Shown here piece by piece: positions 10,131 to 18,437 of a DNA stretch of 58,563 nucleotides (positions within the stretch are counted from its first letter, which is position 1; every line of letters begins with the position of its first letter). The DNA comes from an uncultured Granulosicoccaceae bacterium (lineage in GTDB: Bacteria; Pseudomonadota; Gammaproteobacteria; Granulosicoccales; Granulosicoccaceae): contig CALLLW010000087.1 in assembly GCA_938007995.1 (NCBI GenBank), positions 1-58,563 of the forward strand, read 5' to 3'. The notes under the pieces were generated by a model. The model was not told where the DNA came from. It saw only the letters and a program-made list of their open reading frames with translations, and did no database searches. A program made the translations under genes and the position numbers.

Positions 10131-10700
10131 TCAGTCTTTCACTCGCCCTGCGTATTCACCCGAGCGGGTGTCAATTTTTATCACTTCACCCTCTTCAATA
10201 AATAGCGGCACTTTGATCACGGCGCCGGTTTCCATCGTGGCAGGTTTGGTGCCTCCCTGTGCGGTGTCACCTTTCAAACCCGGATCAGTCTGGGTGATTT
10301 GAAGCTCCACAAAATTGGGGGGAGTCACTGACAACGGCACGCCGTCCCACAGGGTGACTTCTACAGTATCCTGCTCTTTCAGCCATAACTTTGCATCACC
10401 AACTGCAGTTTCACTGGCACCCATCTGTTCGAAGCTGTTCGGGTCCATGAAGTGCCAGAACTCGCCGTCTGTATAAAGATACTGCATGTCAGTATCCATG
10501 ACGTCTGCAGCCTCGACTGACTCACCCGATTTGAAGGTCTTTTCAACTACCCGGCCGGTTTTCAGATTGCGAATCTTGACCCGATTGAAAGCCTGCCCTT
10601 TACCAGGTTTGACGAATTCATTTTCAACAATGCTGCACGGATCGCCGTCCTGCATTATTTTCAAACCGCCTTTGAATTCATTTGTGCTGTAGGATGCCAT
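10131..10700 (-). CDS. efp: Elongation factor P
   Basis: Relieves ribosome stalling at polyproline stretches. The 189-residue protein starting [12 protein letters not shown] aligns end to end with E. coli EF-P. The modified lysine sits in PGKGQAF (Lys34). An in-frame TTG nine codons upstream was rejected because family members start at MA(T/S)Y and a purine-rich AAAGGG sits just ahead of this ATG. It is first of the operon efp-epmA-metalloprotein. Confidence 0.96.
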   Translation of the reverse strand: MASYSTNEFKGGLKIMQDGDPCSIVENEFVKPGKGQAFNRVKIRNLKTGRVVEKTFKSGESVEAADVMDTDMQYLYTDGEFWHFMDPNSFEQMGASETAVGDAKLWLKEQDTVEVTLWDGVPLSVTPPNFVELQITQTDPGLKGDTAQGGTKPATMETGAVIKVPLFIEEGEVIKIDTRSGEYAGRVKD

Positions 10701-10789
10701 GCCAACGCCCTTTGTAAGATTGTGCAAGTATAGCGTTGCTGTCGTTTATCGACCACCCTCAACACATCCGGCGCCCAAACAAAGGCAAA

Positions 10790-10819
10790 AAAAGCTCAGG
10801 CAGCAAAAGCTCAGGCGCA
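10790..10819. repeat. 15-bp tandem duplication
   Basis: Two adjacent 15-bp units sharing AAAAGCTCAGG lie in the gap between efp and the YugP-like gene. They are non-coding as far as I can see. Confidence 0.7.
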
Positions 10820-10820
10820 C

Positions 10821-10852
10821 CAATAAAAAAGGGCCAGTAAAAAACCGGCCCT
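10821..10852 (-). terminator. Rho-independent terminator of the YugP-like gene
   Basis: Read leftward, AGGGCC and GGCCCT form a stem around an AT-rich loop and are followed by a run of T. It lies about 30 bases after the stop of the gene at 10881-11600 and separates it from efp. Confidence 0.8.
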
Positions 10853-10880
10853 GATGACTACGTTACAAATACGTTTAACG

Positions 10881-11600
10881 CTAGCGTCTGCTCAACAGTG
10901 CTCGCAACAGACCCGAGCGATGCAGGTAGTAAAGCAGAGTCATGATCGATGCGATTGCCGCTGCGAGATAAGTAAGAAAAGCGGCGTTCAGCACTTTGCC
11001 GGCACCAGCCATTTCCTGCTCAGTAACAATGCCCGCATTGACCATGGCGGTTTTTGCGCGCGCACTGGCGTCCCACTCAACCGGTAGCGTCACGACCGAA
11101 AACACCACTGCTGCGGCGAACAATGCCACGCCGGCAAGCACAACCGGGGTGCCGAGTGCCGGCGCCAGCGACATCAGCATCATGCCGACCATCAAAACCG
11201 GCATCGACATTTTGCTGGAAATATTGGTCACCGGCACCAGCTTGGAGCGCATTTGCAAAAACTTGTAGCCGGTCGCATGCTGCAATGCATGACCTGCCTC
11301 ATGACAGGCAACGCCGATCGCCGATATAGATCGTGCGTTGTACACGGGCTCTGACAGACGCAGTGTTTTATCGCGCGGATCATAGTGATCACTGAGCCTG
11401 CCGCTGATTGGTTCAATTCTGCAATCGGTTACCCCGGCCCGCTCCAGCATGAGTTGCGCCGCCTCGGCACCTGTCATGTTTTTGGCAGTACCCACTGTTT
11501 CATATTTACTGAAGGTTTTCTTGACCATCATTGAAGCCAGACCAGAAAGCACCATGCCCGGCAGCATTACCATCAGCATGTAACCCATATCAAAATACAT
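10881..11600 (-). CDS. YugP-like zinc-dependent membrane peptidase
   Basis: The 239-residue protein has an N-terminal membrane segment, the zinc motif ACHEAGHALQH and two or three C-terminal membrane helices (MPVLMVGMMLMSLAPALG and following). This is the arrangement of the YugP / Zn_peptidase_2 family of membrane metallopeptidases, whose substrates are mostly unknown. GAEAAQLMLERAG and SEPVYNARSISA are typical of the family. A GAAGGA ribosome-binding site precedes the ATG. It has its own terminator downstream. Confidence 0.88.
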   Translation of the reverse strand: MYFDMGYMLMVMLPGMVLSGLASMMVKKTFSKYETVGTAKNMTGAEAAQLMLERAGVTDCRIEPISGRLSDHYDPRDKTLRLSEPVYNARSISAIGVACHEAGHALQHATGYKFLQMRSKLVPVTNISSKMSMPVLMVGMMLMSLAPALGTPVVLAGVALFAAAVVFSVVTLPVEWDASARAKTAMVNAGIVTEQEMAGAGKVLNAAFLTYLAAAIASIMTLLYYLHRSGLLRALLSRR

Positions 11601-11857
11601 AGTAGCGTCCTTCGACTGTAATCGGTGATAAGTTAAGCCTATACTAACAATGCATGGTGGCTCGTTTAACGTTGTTCAAGAACCTGTCATGGTTGTTGAC
11701 AGTTTATAGTGCACCAACCAGCGAAACGCTGCATTTTTAAAGGAAAAACACCACAACGTTGCCCGTTACCCCACGGTGCCACTGGTTAACTGGCAAGCTG
11801 ACACGGACACAAATCCCACCGGTTTTTCTGCCCGAGCGGCATCACAAAAACCACACG

Positions 11858-11889
11858 CCCGTTTGCTACTCGACCCGTTTGCTACTCGA
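11858..11889. repeat. 16-bp tandem duplication over the parC stop codon
   Basis: Two perfect adjacent copies of CCCGTTTGCTACTCGA. The upstream-strand copy contains the parC stop TAG, so a second in-register copy of the terminal codons and stop lies just past the gene. Confidence 0.85.
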
Positions 11890-14119
11890 CGATAACGTCA
11901 GCGACTTTCTGAAACCCTCGCGGCAGGCTCAGCCCGCGCTTACCACGCTCACTGTGGTAATGCTCCAGATCGCGATATTTAAGGGTTGTGTGGCGCTTGC
12001 CACTGATCACCTTGAGCGTGTTCTTTTTGCTCACCACTCTGACCAGCTGCAGTTTGACTGACTCTTTGCCACCCGCCTTTGGAATCGCGAGGATCTTGTT
12101 ACCCTTGCCTTTAGCCAGCTCGGGCAATTCTACAGCCGGGAAGACAAGCATTTTGCCATCAGTACCCACAGCGACTACCAGATCAGATTCATAATCATTG
12201 ACCCGCTGTGGTGTCAGCACCACGGAGCCTTTCGGCACACTAAGCACTGCCTTGCCAGACTTGTTGCGACTGGCCATGTCCCCCAGCTTGCCAACAAAGC
12301 CATAACCACTACTGGTGGCAAATAAAAATCGCGACGCATCATCTCCCATTAACACGCCAACAAAGAACGCGCCGTCCGGGGATTTGACTTTACCTGCCAG
12401 TGGCTCACCGAGACTTCGCGCCGACGGCAGTCCGTGTGATGCCACCGAGTAGACGCGGCCGGTAGAGTCGAGAAACATTGCCGCCTGATTACTGCGACCA
12501 CGCGCTGAGTCCTGAAACTGATCACCGGTTTTATAGTTCAGTGCACGTGGATCAACATCATGACCTTTGGCGGCACGAACCCAGCCTTTTTGTGACAGCA
12601 CCACAGTGACCGGTTCACTCGGCAACAACTCCGAGACATCCATGGCCTGAGCTGCCTCACGCACCACAATCGGTGAGCTTCGATCATCACCATAGGTTTT
12701 TGCATCGGCGAGCAACTCTTTCTTAACCAGTGTTTTCATACGCGCTTTGGAACCCAGCGTCTTTTTCAGATCAGCGCGCTCGGCTTCAAGCTCATCCTGC
12801 TCACCGCGTATTTTCATCTCTTCGAGTTTGGCGAGATGCCGCAGTTTTAATTCAAGGATTGCTTCAGCCTGGATATCAGTCAGCTTGAAACGCTTCATCA
12901 ACACAGGCTTTGGTTCATCGTTATTGCGAATAATCTTGATGACTTCATCAATATTTAAATACGCAATCAACAAACCTTCAAGGATATGCAGTCGCTTTTC
13001 GACTTTATCGAGCCGCCATTCCAGCCGCCTGGTAACGGTATCAAGCCTGAAGGTTAACCACTCTTTCAGCATGGTTGCTAGTGGCTTAACTTCAGGTCTG
13101 CCGTTCAGTCCAATCACATTAAGGTTTACGCGATAGGTTCTTTCAAGATCGGTGGTGGCAAACAAATGCTTCATCAACGCATCGACATCAACCCGGTTAC
13201 TACGCGGCACTACAACAAATCGCACTGCCTGCTTGTGATCGGATTCATCACGCAGGTCTTCTACCATTGGCAGCTTTCTGGCCTGCATTTGACTGGCGAT
13301 CTGCTCCATAATGCGTGAACCGGACACCTGATGCGGCAACGCACTGATAACTATATTGCCATCTTCTTTTTTATACACCGCACGCATTCGCACACTGCCG
13401 TGGCCGGTTTCATACATTCCCTGCAGTTCTTCCGCCGTGCTGATCACTTCAGCTTTGGTTGGATAATCGGGCCCGGTCACAAACTGCATTAGCTCAGGTA
13501 CAGTGGCTTTGGGGTTGTCGAGCAGGTGAACACAGGCATCGACCAGTTCACGCAGATTATGTGGCGGTATGTCTGTAGCCATTCCCACAGCAATACCGGT
13601 TGTACCATTCAACAGTACGTGCGGCAGACGCGATGGCAGAACGGTCGGCTCCTGCAAAGTGCCATCGAAGTTTAATTCCCAGTCAACTGTTCCCTGACCC
13701 AGCTCCTGCAACATCACTTTAGACATTGCCGCCAGTCGCGCTTCTGTGTAGCGCATTGCCGCAAACGACTTTGGCTCGTCCGGCGATCCCCAGTTGCCCT
13801 GGCCGTCAATTAGCGGATAACGGTATGAGAAAGGCTGCGCCATCAATACCATCGACTCATAACAGGCGGAGTCACCGTGCGGGTGATATTTACCGAGCAC
13901 ATCACCCACCGTTCGAGCCGATTTCTTGTGCTTTGACACCGCGGACAAACCCAGCTCGGACATCGCATAGATGATTCTGCGTTGTACCGGCTTTAAACCG
14001 TCGCCTATGTGCGGCAGCGCTCTATCAAGAATGACGTACATGGAGTAGTCGAGGTAAGCCTTCTCAGTGAACTCACTGAGCGGCTGCTCTTCCACGTTAT
14101 CAAACAGGTCCTGGGCCAT
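11882..14119 (-). CDS. parC: DNA topoisomerase IV subunit A
   Basis: Breakage-reunion subunit of topoisomerase IV, which decatenates sister chromosomes with ParE. The 745-residue length fits ParC rather than GyrA, and the C-terminal region has degenerate rather than GyrA-box blades. The catalytic tyrosine is in [10 protein letters not shown] (Tyr124). The quinolone region reads [10 protein letters not shown] with Ser84 and Glu88, the drug-sensitive residues in E. coli numbering 80 and 84. parE is not adjacent. It ends inside the 16-bp duplication. Confidence 0.96.
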   Translation of the reverse strand: MAQDLFDNVEEQPLSEFTEKAYLDYSMYVILDRALPHIGDGLKPVQRRIIYAMSELGLSAVSKHKKSARTVGDVLGKYHPHGDSACYESMVLMAQPFSYRYPLIDGQGNWGSPDEPKSFAAMRYTEARLAAMSKVMLQELGQGTVDWELNFDGTLQEPTVLPSRLPHVLLNGTTGIAVGMATDIPPHNLRELVDACVHLLDNPKATVPELMQFVTGPDYPTKAEVISTAEELQGMYETGHGSVRMRAVYKKEDGNIVISALPHQVSGSRIMEQIASQMQARKLPMVEDLRDESDHKQAVRFVVVPRSNRVDVDALMKHLFATTDLERTYRVNLNVIGLNGRPEVKPLATMLKEWLTFRLDTVTRRLEWRLDKVEKRLHILEGLLIAYLNIDEVIKIIRNNDEPKPVLMKRFKLTDIQAEAILELKLRHLAKLEEMKIRGEQDELEAERADLKKTLGSKARMKTLVKKELLADAKTYGDDRSSPIVVREAAQAMDVSELLPSEPVTVVLSQKGWVRAAKGHDVDPRALNYKTGDQFQDSARGRSNQAAMFLDSTGRVYSVASHGLPSARSLGEPLAGKVKSPDGAFFVGVLMGDDASRFLFATSSGYGFVGKLGDMASRNKSGKAVLSVPKGSVVLTPQRVNDYESDLVVAVGTDGKMLVFPAVELPELAKGKGNKILAIPKAGGKESVKLQLVRVVSKKNTLKVISGKRHTTLKYRDLEHYHSERGKRGLSLPRGFQKVADVIVE

Positions 14120-14612
14120 CGTATTCCCGTATTAGTCGGTCAGCCGGGCATTGTACCTGTGACTCGTCAGCGCAGGAATATCTGCGTAACTAAATTATTG
14201 CCTTGTCAGTTTCCGGCCCGCTATCGGAGTGACAGACATACAGGTGATTTGCCGTGGCCAAACTCCAGTCTGGCCGAAAGACGAACCGACAAAGAAACAA
14301 CTAGCAGAGCGAATTACCCCGCACACAAGCGCCGAATTCACCTTTTACCAGAACGTGCAGCTGTTCACATTTCGCCAAACACAGGTCAACACGCATTCCA
14401 GCTCGCTATCGTCTCCCTAAGTGCGCCTGTCAGTCAGGCAGGTAAAGGATTCAAAACGAAAGCCTTGTTTGTCACAGCCTCCAGAGACCGAATCGTTATA
14501 GATTTTTTTATCAAGAAAAAATCAATAGCGCCGATACCCTGCATCGCGTGTTCGGTACTCATGTACGGAGCACATTTCGATTAAAAACATTATAAAAATA
14601 AAGAGGCACAGT
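14120..14612. other. Intergenic region between parC and the lipoprotein gene
   Basis: I see no supported gene in these 493 bases. An AT-rich inverted repeat (GATTTTTT at 14501-14508, AAAAAATC at 14516-14523) may be a terminator-like or promoter-proximal element. AAGAGG at 14601-14606 is the ribosome-binding site of the next gene. The two flanking genes diverge, so both promoters should lie here, but I cannot place them confidently. Confidence 0.5.
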
Positions 14613-15809
14613 ATGAACGGTCGAACGACTCGTACAAATGGCTCGAAAGGGTGTGAGAACCTCACGAGATTGGCTGTATCGGCCGCACTACTCACTCTGA
14701 CTGCTTGCGGTGGCAGCGGATCAGACAGTGAGCTGAGTGCTGATAATACAGCTGACCTGGACCTGACGAGCTTACAGGCACTACCACCTTCGATTGGCGC
14801 TGCTACCGATGGTGACGCTATTGAGGCAGCAACAGACATCGCCGAAGCAGTAGCCGGCGAACCTGTTGACGTAGGTATTTTAAACAACGATAGCTTACTC
14901 GAAGGCACCAGGTTTCAACTGATCAGCCAGCCGGAAAACGGTACTGCGGTACTGCTTGACTCGGGCGAGCTGCAGTATACTGCGGACAGCGACTTTGAAG
15001 GCACTGATACAGTCGAGTACGCACTGGTTGCACCTGACGGCACAACATCTACTGGTACTCTTTACATTGCAGTGTGTGCCGACTGTGATCTTTCCGAGCC
15101 TACTGCTGCTGCAGCCCTCGCATCAGAAGATGAGTTCGGCAATCCGTACTGCCTGGCTGCAGAAGCTGATCCTGATGGCGACGGTTACGGCTGGGAGAAC
15201 AACCTCAGCTGTGTTGTACCACCCGCAGGACTGGTTGTATCAAGCGTACTGACTGCGAACACAGACAGAGTCACACTTGATGCCGGTAGCACCACTGCCG
15301 TTTCTGCACTACGCAACGATGTAATCACTAATAGAAGTGAAGTTGAATTCACGATTGATGTCGAGCCTTCCAACGGCACTATCGAAGCGGCTGATTCCGG
15401 TGTTGTGGTATACACCGCGCCTGAGAATTTTGAAGGTACAGACAGTCTCGTTTACAGCCTGACCGATGCCGACGGCAACACATCGATGGCTAATATCGAC
15501 TTCAACGTTGAATGCGCCTGGTGCAAAACGTTTGCAGGCTTAAGACTAAGTTGGCCTGCTAACCCTGCGTCAGAGAATGTTGAGAGTTATCGAGTATTTT
15601 TCGGACCGGATGAAAACCTCCACACCTCCACTGCTTTGACTGAAATCAAAGCAGATGATTTCTCGGGTACTGCTGCGCCACACGCAGTCTACGATCTGGC
15701 GAACGATCTGAACATCACCGGTACTGAAGGCGGTTGCTTTCGGGTAACAGCGGTCCGTGGCAGTGAAGAATCAGAGCCATCAGAACCAATCTGTTTCAAG
15801 CTTGGCTAG
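14613..15809 (+). CDS. Lipoprotein with two Ig/cadherin-like domains and a C-terminal FN3-like domain
   Basis: The N-terminus is a lipoprotein signal peptide ending LTLTAC, with Cys32 as the lipidated residue. A Ser/Asp-rich linker follows. Two beta domains (about residues 85-155 and 215-300) share the pattern GEPVDVGILNND ... DFEGTDTVEYAL. Each is followed by a CxxC pair (CADC and CAWC). Between them is a calcium-loop-like DPDGDGYGWEN segment. The last 95 residues (LRLSWPANPASENVESYRV ... FRVTAVRG) look like fibronectin type III. It is probably a cell-surface protein. Function unknown; the domain style echoes the giant protein at the window start. Confidence 0.8.
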   Translation: MNGRTTRTNGSKGCENLTRLAVSAALLTLTACGGSGSDSELSADNTADLDLTSLQALPPSIGAATDGDAIEAATDIAEAVAGEPVDVGILNNDSLLEGTRFQLISQPENGTAVLLDSGELQYTADSDFEGTDTVEYALVAPDGTTSTGTLYIAVCADCDLSEPTAAAALASEDEFGNPYCLAAEADPDGDGYGWENNLSCVVPPAGLVVSSVLTANTDRVTLDAGSTTAVSALRNDVITNRSEVEFTIDVEPSNGTIEAADSGVVVYTAPENFEGTDSLVYSLTDADGNTSMANIDFNVECAWCKTFAGLRLSWPANPASENVESYRVFFGPDENLHTSTALTEIKADDFSGTAAPHAVYDLANDLNITGTEGGCFRVTAVRGSEESEPSEPICFKLG

Positions 15810-16195
15810 GAAGCAAGCCGGTAGACATTTATAAAAGATAGATCCAAGAATAAGAAAGTAAGCACATAAGGTATGAGCTGCGGCCAGGCAGCAAGACTAC
15901 CAACACAAAAGCTGTCAGCGACAGTATTCTCCGCCGAGCGCTTTCCAAGCGCTTTCTAACGGGGTGATCGTCGATCACCCCGTCTTTTTAAATTACACTT
16001 CCCTGACCACTGTAGCGGCCCGCTTTTCTGCGAGAGCCAGCGCAGGACCTCGATTACCAGTAAACTAACCGACATTACATTCTTAAGTACTGTCGAACAC
16101 TGACGCAACATCCTTCCCGCGCAAGCGTCACACCTTACGGACCAACTTGCCGGTCAAAAATCAGTAGCAGCAGCCCTTACGGACCAAACGATAGT
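15810..16195. other. Intergenic region with terminator and a spaced direct repeat
   Basis: No gene is seen in these 386 bases. Besides the terminator listed separately, CCTTACGGACCAA occurs twice (16133-16145 and 16175-16187), 42 bp apart, directly ahead of the cupin gene. A regulator site is possible but not supported further. Confidence 0.5.
15959..15988 (+). terminator. Strong rho-independent terminator
   Basis: A GC-rich stem (ACGGGGTGATCG pairing with CGATCACCCCGT) runs straight into CTTTTT. It lies 150 bases past the lipoprotein gene. End positions are good to about one base. Confidence 0.85.
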
Positions 16196-16954
16196 ATGTC
16201 GGGATCAGCTAATACCACCTGGGTTAACGAAGATTTTAATGCATCAGTCAGCATGACCGACTATTCGTTACAAGCCCTCTACCCTGTTGAACACACTGCA
16301 GATCGGTTCACTGCACTGGGTAAATTACCTGTTGGTGAAACACTTGGTACTCGCGATATCCAGCAACAGCCATACAAATTAGAGTATCAACAGGCGAATA
16401 GTGTGTGCCAGCAATCAGATATTGCTTTGCCTGATCTATGGCGTGGCCTTGAATTATTGATCATCGAAGGTGAAATTGATCTGGACAAGCAGAGACATGG
16501 CCAGGGTAGCTACATCCGCCTGCCGGCCAACCAGGACGGGCATCTGACTGCTACCAGTGATTGTGTGTTTTTTATTAAACTTAATCAGTTTCTGAAAGAT
16601 GACAACGGCTTGCGTATTATCGATACTCAGGCCGCTGATAAATGGCTGCCGGGGCCGGTCGATGGTATAGAGATCAGACCGCTACACGTGTTTGACACAG
16701 AAAGCATCATGCTACTGCGCTGGCATCACGCGGCAGAATTTAAACCCAGACTCAACCCGCGCGGTGAAGAAATACTGGTTATAAACGGCCTGCTACAGAC
16801 TCGCGATCACCTGTATCGACAGTACAGCTGGATACGCAATCCCATCGAAGACTGGCGAAAATGGCATGGTAATACCGGCACTTTGGCTTATTATAAAAGC
16901 GGCCACTTTCCCGATGATCCTGCCCGTGAAAAAGCCGACCCTGAAATCCCCTGA
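16196..16954 (+). CDS. ChrR-like double-cupin protein
   Basis: The 252-residue cytoplasmic protein has two cupin-type halves. The C-terminal half (RPRLNPRGEEILVINGLL-like core followed by YSWIRNP) matches the cupin of ChrR anti-sigma factors, and the end KSGHF is typical. There is no N-terminal zinc anti-sigma domain and no ECF sigma gene beside it, so it is probably a free-standing cupin with unknown ligand rather than an anti-sigma factor. The start is uncertain: ATG at 16196 lacks a clear ribosome-binding site and Met20 is possible. It is followed 24 bases later by queG. Confidence 0.7.
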   Translation: MSGSANTTWVNEDFNASVSMTDYSLQALYPVEHTADRFTALGKLPVGETLGTRDIQQQPYKLEYQQANSVCQQSDIALPDLWRGLELLIIEGEIDLDKQRHGQGSYIRLPANQDGHLTATSDCVFFIKLNQFLKDDNGLRIIDTQAADKWLPGPVDGIEIRPLHVFDTESIMLLRWHHAAEFKPRLNPRGEEILVINGLLQTRDHLYRQYSWIRNPIEDWRKWHGNTGTLAYYKSGHFPDDPAREKADPEIP

Positions 16955-16978
16955 TAACCACCACAACGCTACCCGGCG

Positions 16979-18058
16979 ATGACTGACTACACCCGGCTGC
17001 GGGAAAACATCATCCAGTGGTCAAGCGAACTGGGCTTTAATCAAACCGGTTTCACCCATACCGATCTAGGTCAGCATGAGACGCGTTTTCTTAACTGGCT
17101 CAAGGCCGGCTACCACGGTGAGATGGATTACATGCATCGTCATGCAAGCCTGCGCCTGCAACCCGCCAGCCTGCATGAAGGAACAATCAGCATTGTCTCG
17201 GTACGCATGAACTATCTGCCGGAAGATCATGCAGAACCGTGGTCAGTTATCAATAACAGTGAGCTGGCTTATATTTCGCGCTATGCACTAGGGCGCGACT
17301 ATCACAAACTGATGCGTAAACGCCTGCAACAACTGGCGGATAAAATTCAGTCCGAAGTTGGCGAGTTTGGCTATCGTGCCTTTGTTGACAGTGCACCAGT
17401 ACTTGAAAAAGCCACCGCAGAAAAAGCCGGCTTGGGCTGGATTGGTAAACATTCCAATTTACTCAGTCGCGATGCAGGTTCATGGTTTTTTCTGGGAGAG
17501 CTCTACACCAACCTACCGTTAACATCTGACCTTGTTGCTACCAACTCTATTACTACTGCAGAAAATCATTGCGGTAACTGCACTGCCTGTATTGATATCT
17601 GTCCGACCAAAGCCATTGTTGAACCCTATGTGGTTGACGCGAGGCGATGCATCTCTTATCTGACAATCGAACTGAGAACCTCCATACCGGTGGAATTCAG
17701 ACCGTTACTCGGCAATCGTATTTACGGTTGCGATGATTGTCAGCTGGTTTGCCCATGGAACAAGTTCCTGCAACATACTGTTGAAGCAGACTTCAGCCCA
17801 CGCAACAACCTTGACTCACCAGAACTGGTAACGCTTTTTCTATGGACCGAAGAAGAGTTTCTGAAAAAGACTGAAGGCTCGCCGATAAGACGTATCGGTT
17901 ATGAATGCTGGTTACGCAACATTGCCGTGGCACTGGGCAACGCACTTGGTGATCAGAAGATCATCAATGCATTGAACACACACATAGAACACCCATCTGC
18001 CATGGTACGTGAACATGTTATCTGGGCAATGGAACAGCAGACCAGGTCAGGTGATTGA
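16979..18058 (+). CDS. queG: Epoxyqueuosine reductase QueG
   Basis: Last step of queuosine synthesis: reduces epoxyqueuosine in tRNA using cobalamin and two 4Fe-4S clusters. The 359-residue protein keeps both cluster motifs: CGNCTACIDICP, and GCDDCQLVCPWN with a distant Cys in RRCISYL. The C-terminal HEAT-like region (ECWLRNIAVALGNAL) is present. GluQ, which glutamylates queuosine in tRNA-Asp, is encoded at 49331-50200 in the same window. The palindromic repeat pair follows directly. Confidence 0.95.
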   Translation: MTDYTRLRENIIQWSSELGFNQTGFTHTDLGQHETRFLNWLKAGYHGEMDYMHRHASLRLQPASLHEGTISIVSVRMNYLPEDHAEPWSVINNSELAYISRYALGRDYHKLMRKRLQQLADKIQSEVGEFGYRAFVDSAPVLEKATAEKAGLGWIGKHSNLLSRDAGSWFFLGELYTNLPLTSDLVATNSITTAENHCGNCTACIDICPTKAIVEPYVVDARRCISYLTIELRTSIPVEFRPLLGNRIYGCDDCQLVCPWNKFLQHTVEADFSPRNNLDSPELVTLFLWTEEEFLKKTEGSPIRRIGYECWLRNIAVALGNALGDQKIINALNTHIEHPSAMVREHVIWAMEQQTRSGD

Positions 18059-18079
18059 GTTTTTTACCGATTAGACATT

Positions 18080-18227
18080 GGTGGATGCGCCTCTGCAGTG
18101 GTGCGGGTATTGATTACGTTCAGCGTAAAGATCTGATGCCTTATCGTAGCTGCAGATTTGGCTTATCCCCCCTACGCCAAGTCTCCCGGTTCTTTCACGT
18201 GAGGGGGGATAAGCTTGCGCATCCACC
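18080..18227. repeat. Palindromic (REP/MITE-like) element, copy 1
   Basis: 148 bp bounded by perfect 11-bp inverted repeats, GGTGGATGCGC at the left and GCGCATCCACC at the right. Inside is a second perfect inverted repeat: GCTTATCCCCCC (18161-18172) and GGGGGGATAAGC (18203-18214). The right arms of both stems are almost adjacent, while the left arms are separated by 70 bases. No reading frame in it looks like a transposase. It would suit a non-autonomous element or a structured RNA. Confidence 0.8.
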
Positions 18228-18277
18228 GAAAACATTTACCTTAACTACCCCGCTGCTTCTTCAATACAGAAAATATT

Positions 18278-18424
18278 GGTGGATGCGCCTCTGCAGTGGT
18301 GCGGGTATTGACTACGTTCAGCGTAAAGATATGATGCCTTATCGTAGCTGCAGATTTGGCTTATCCCCCTTACGCCAAGTCTCCCGGTTCTTTCACGTAG
18401 GGGGGATACGCTTGCGCATCCACC
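18278..18424. repeat. Palindromic (REP/MITE-like) element, copy 2
   Basis: 147 bp with the same perfect 11-bp ends. It differs from copy 1 at a handful of bases (for example GATTACG/GACTACG and ATCTGATG/ATATGATG) and by one base in length. Its inner stem has one mismatch (GGGGGGATACGC). The 11-bp end repeats are unchanged. Confidence 0.8.
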
Positions 18425-18437
18425 GAATCGAATTATC

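Noticed and set aside
14009..14584. 191-residue rightward frame overlapping the parC start
   Set aside because: It is antisense to parC for its first third, has no family resemblance and contains no convincing ribosome-binding site.
18080..18424. Integron attC sites as an explanation of the palindromic pair
   Set aside because: No GTTRRRY/RYYYAAC core pairs and no cassette gene or integrase; the ends are a simple 11-bp inverted repeat.
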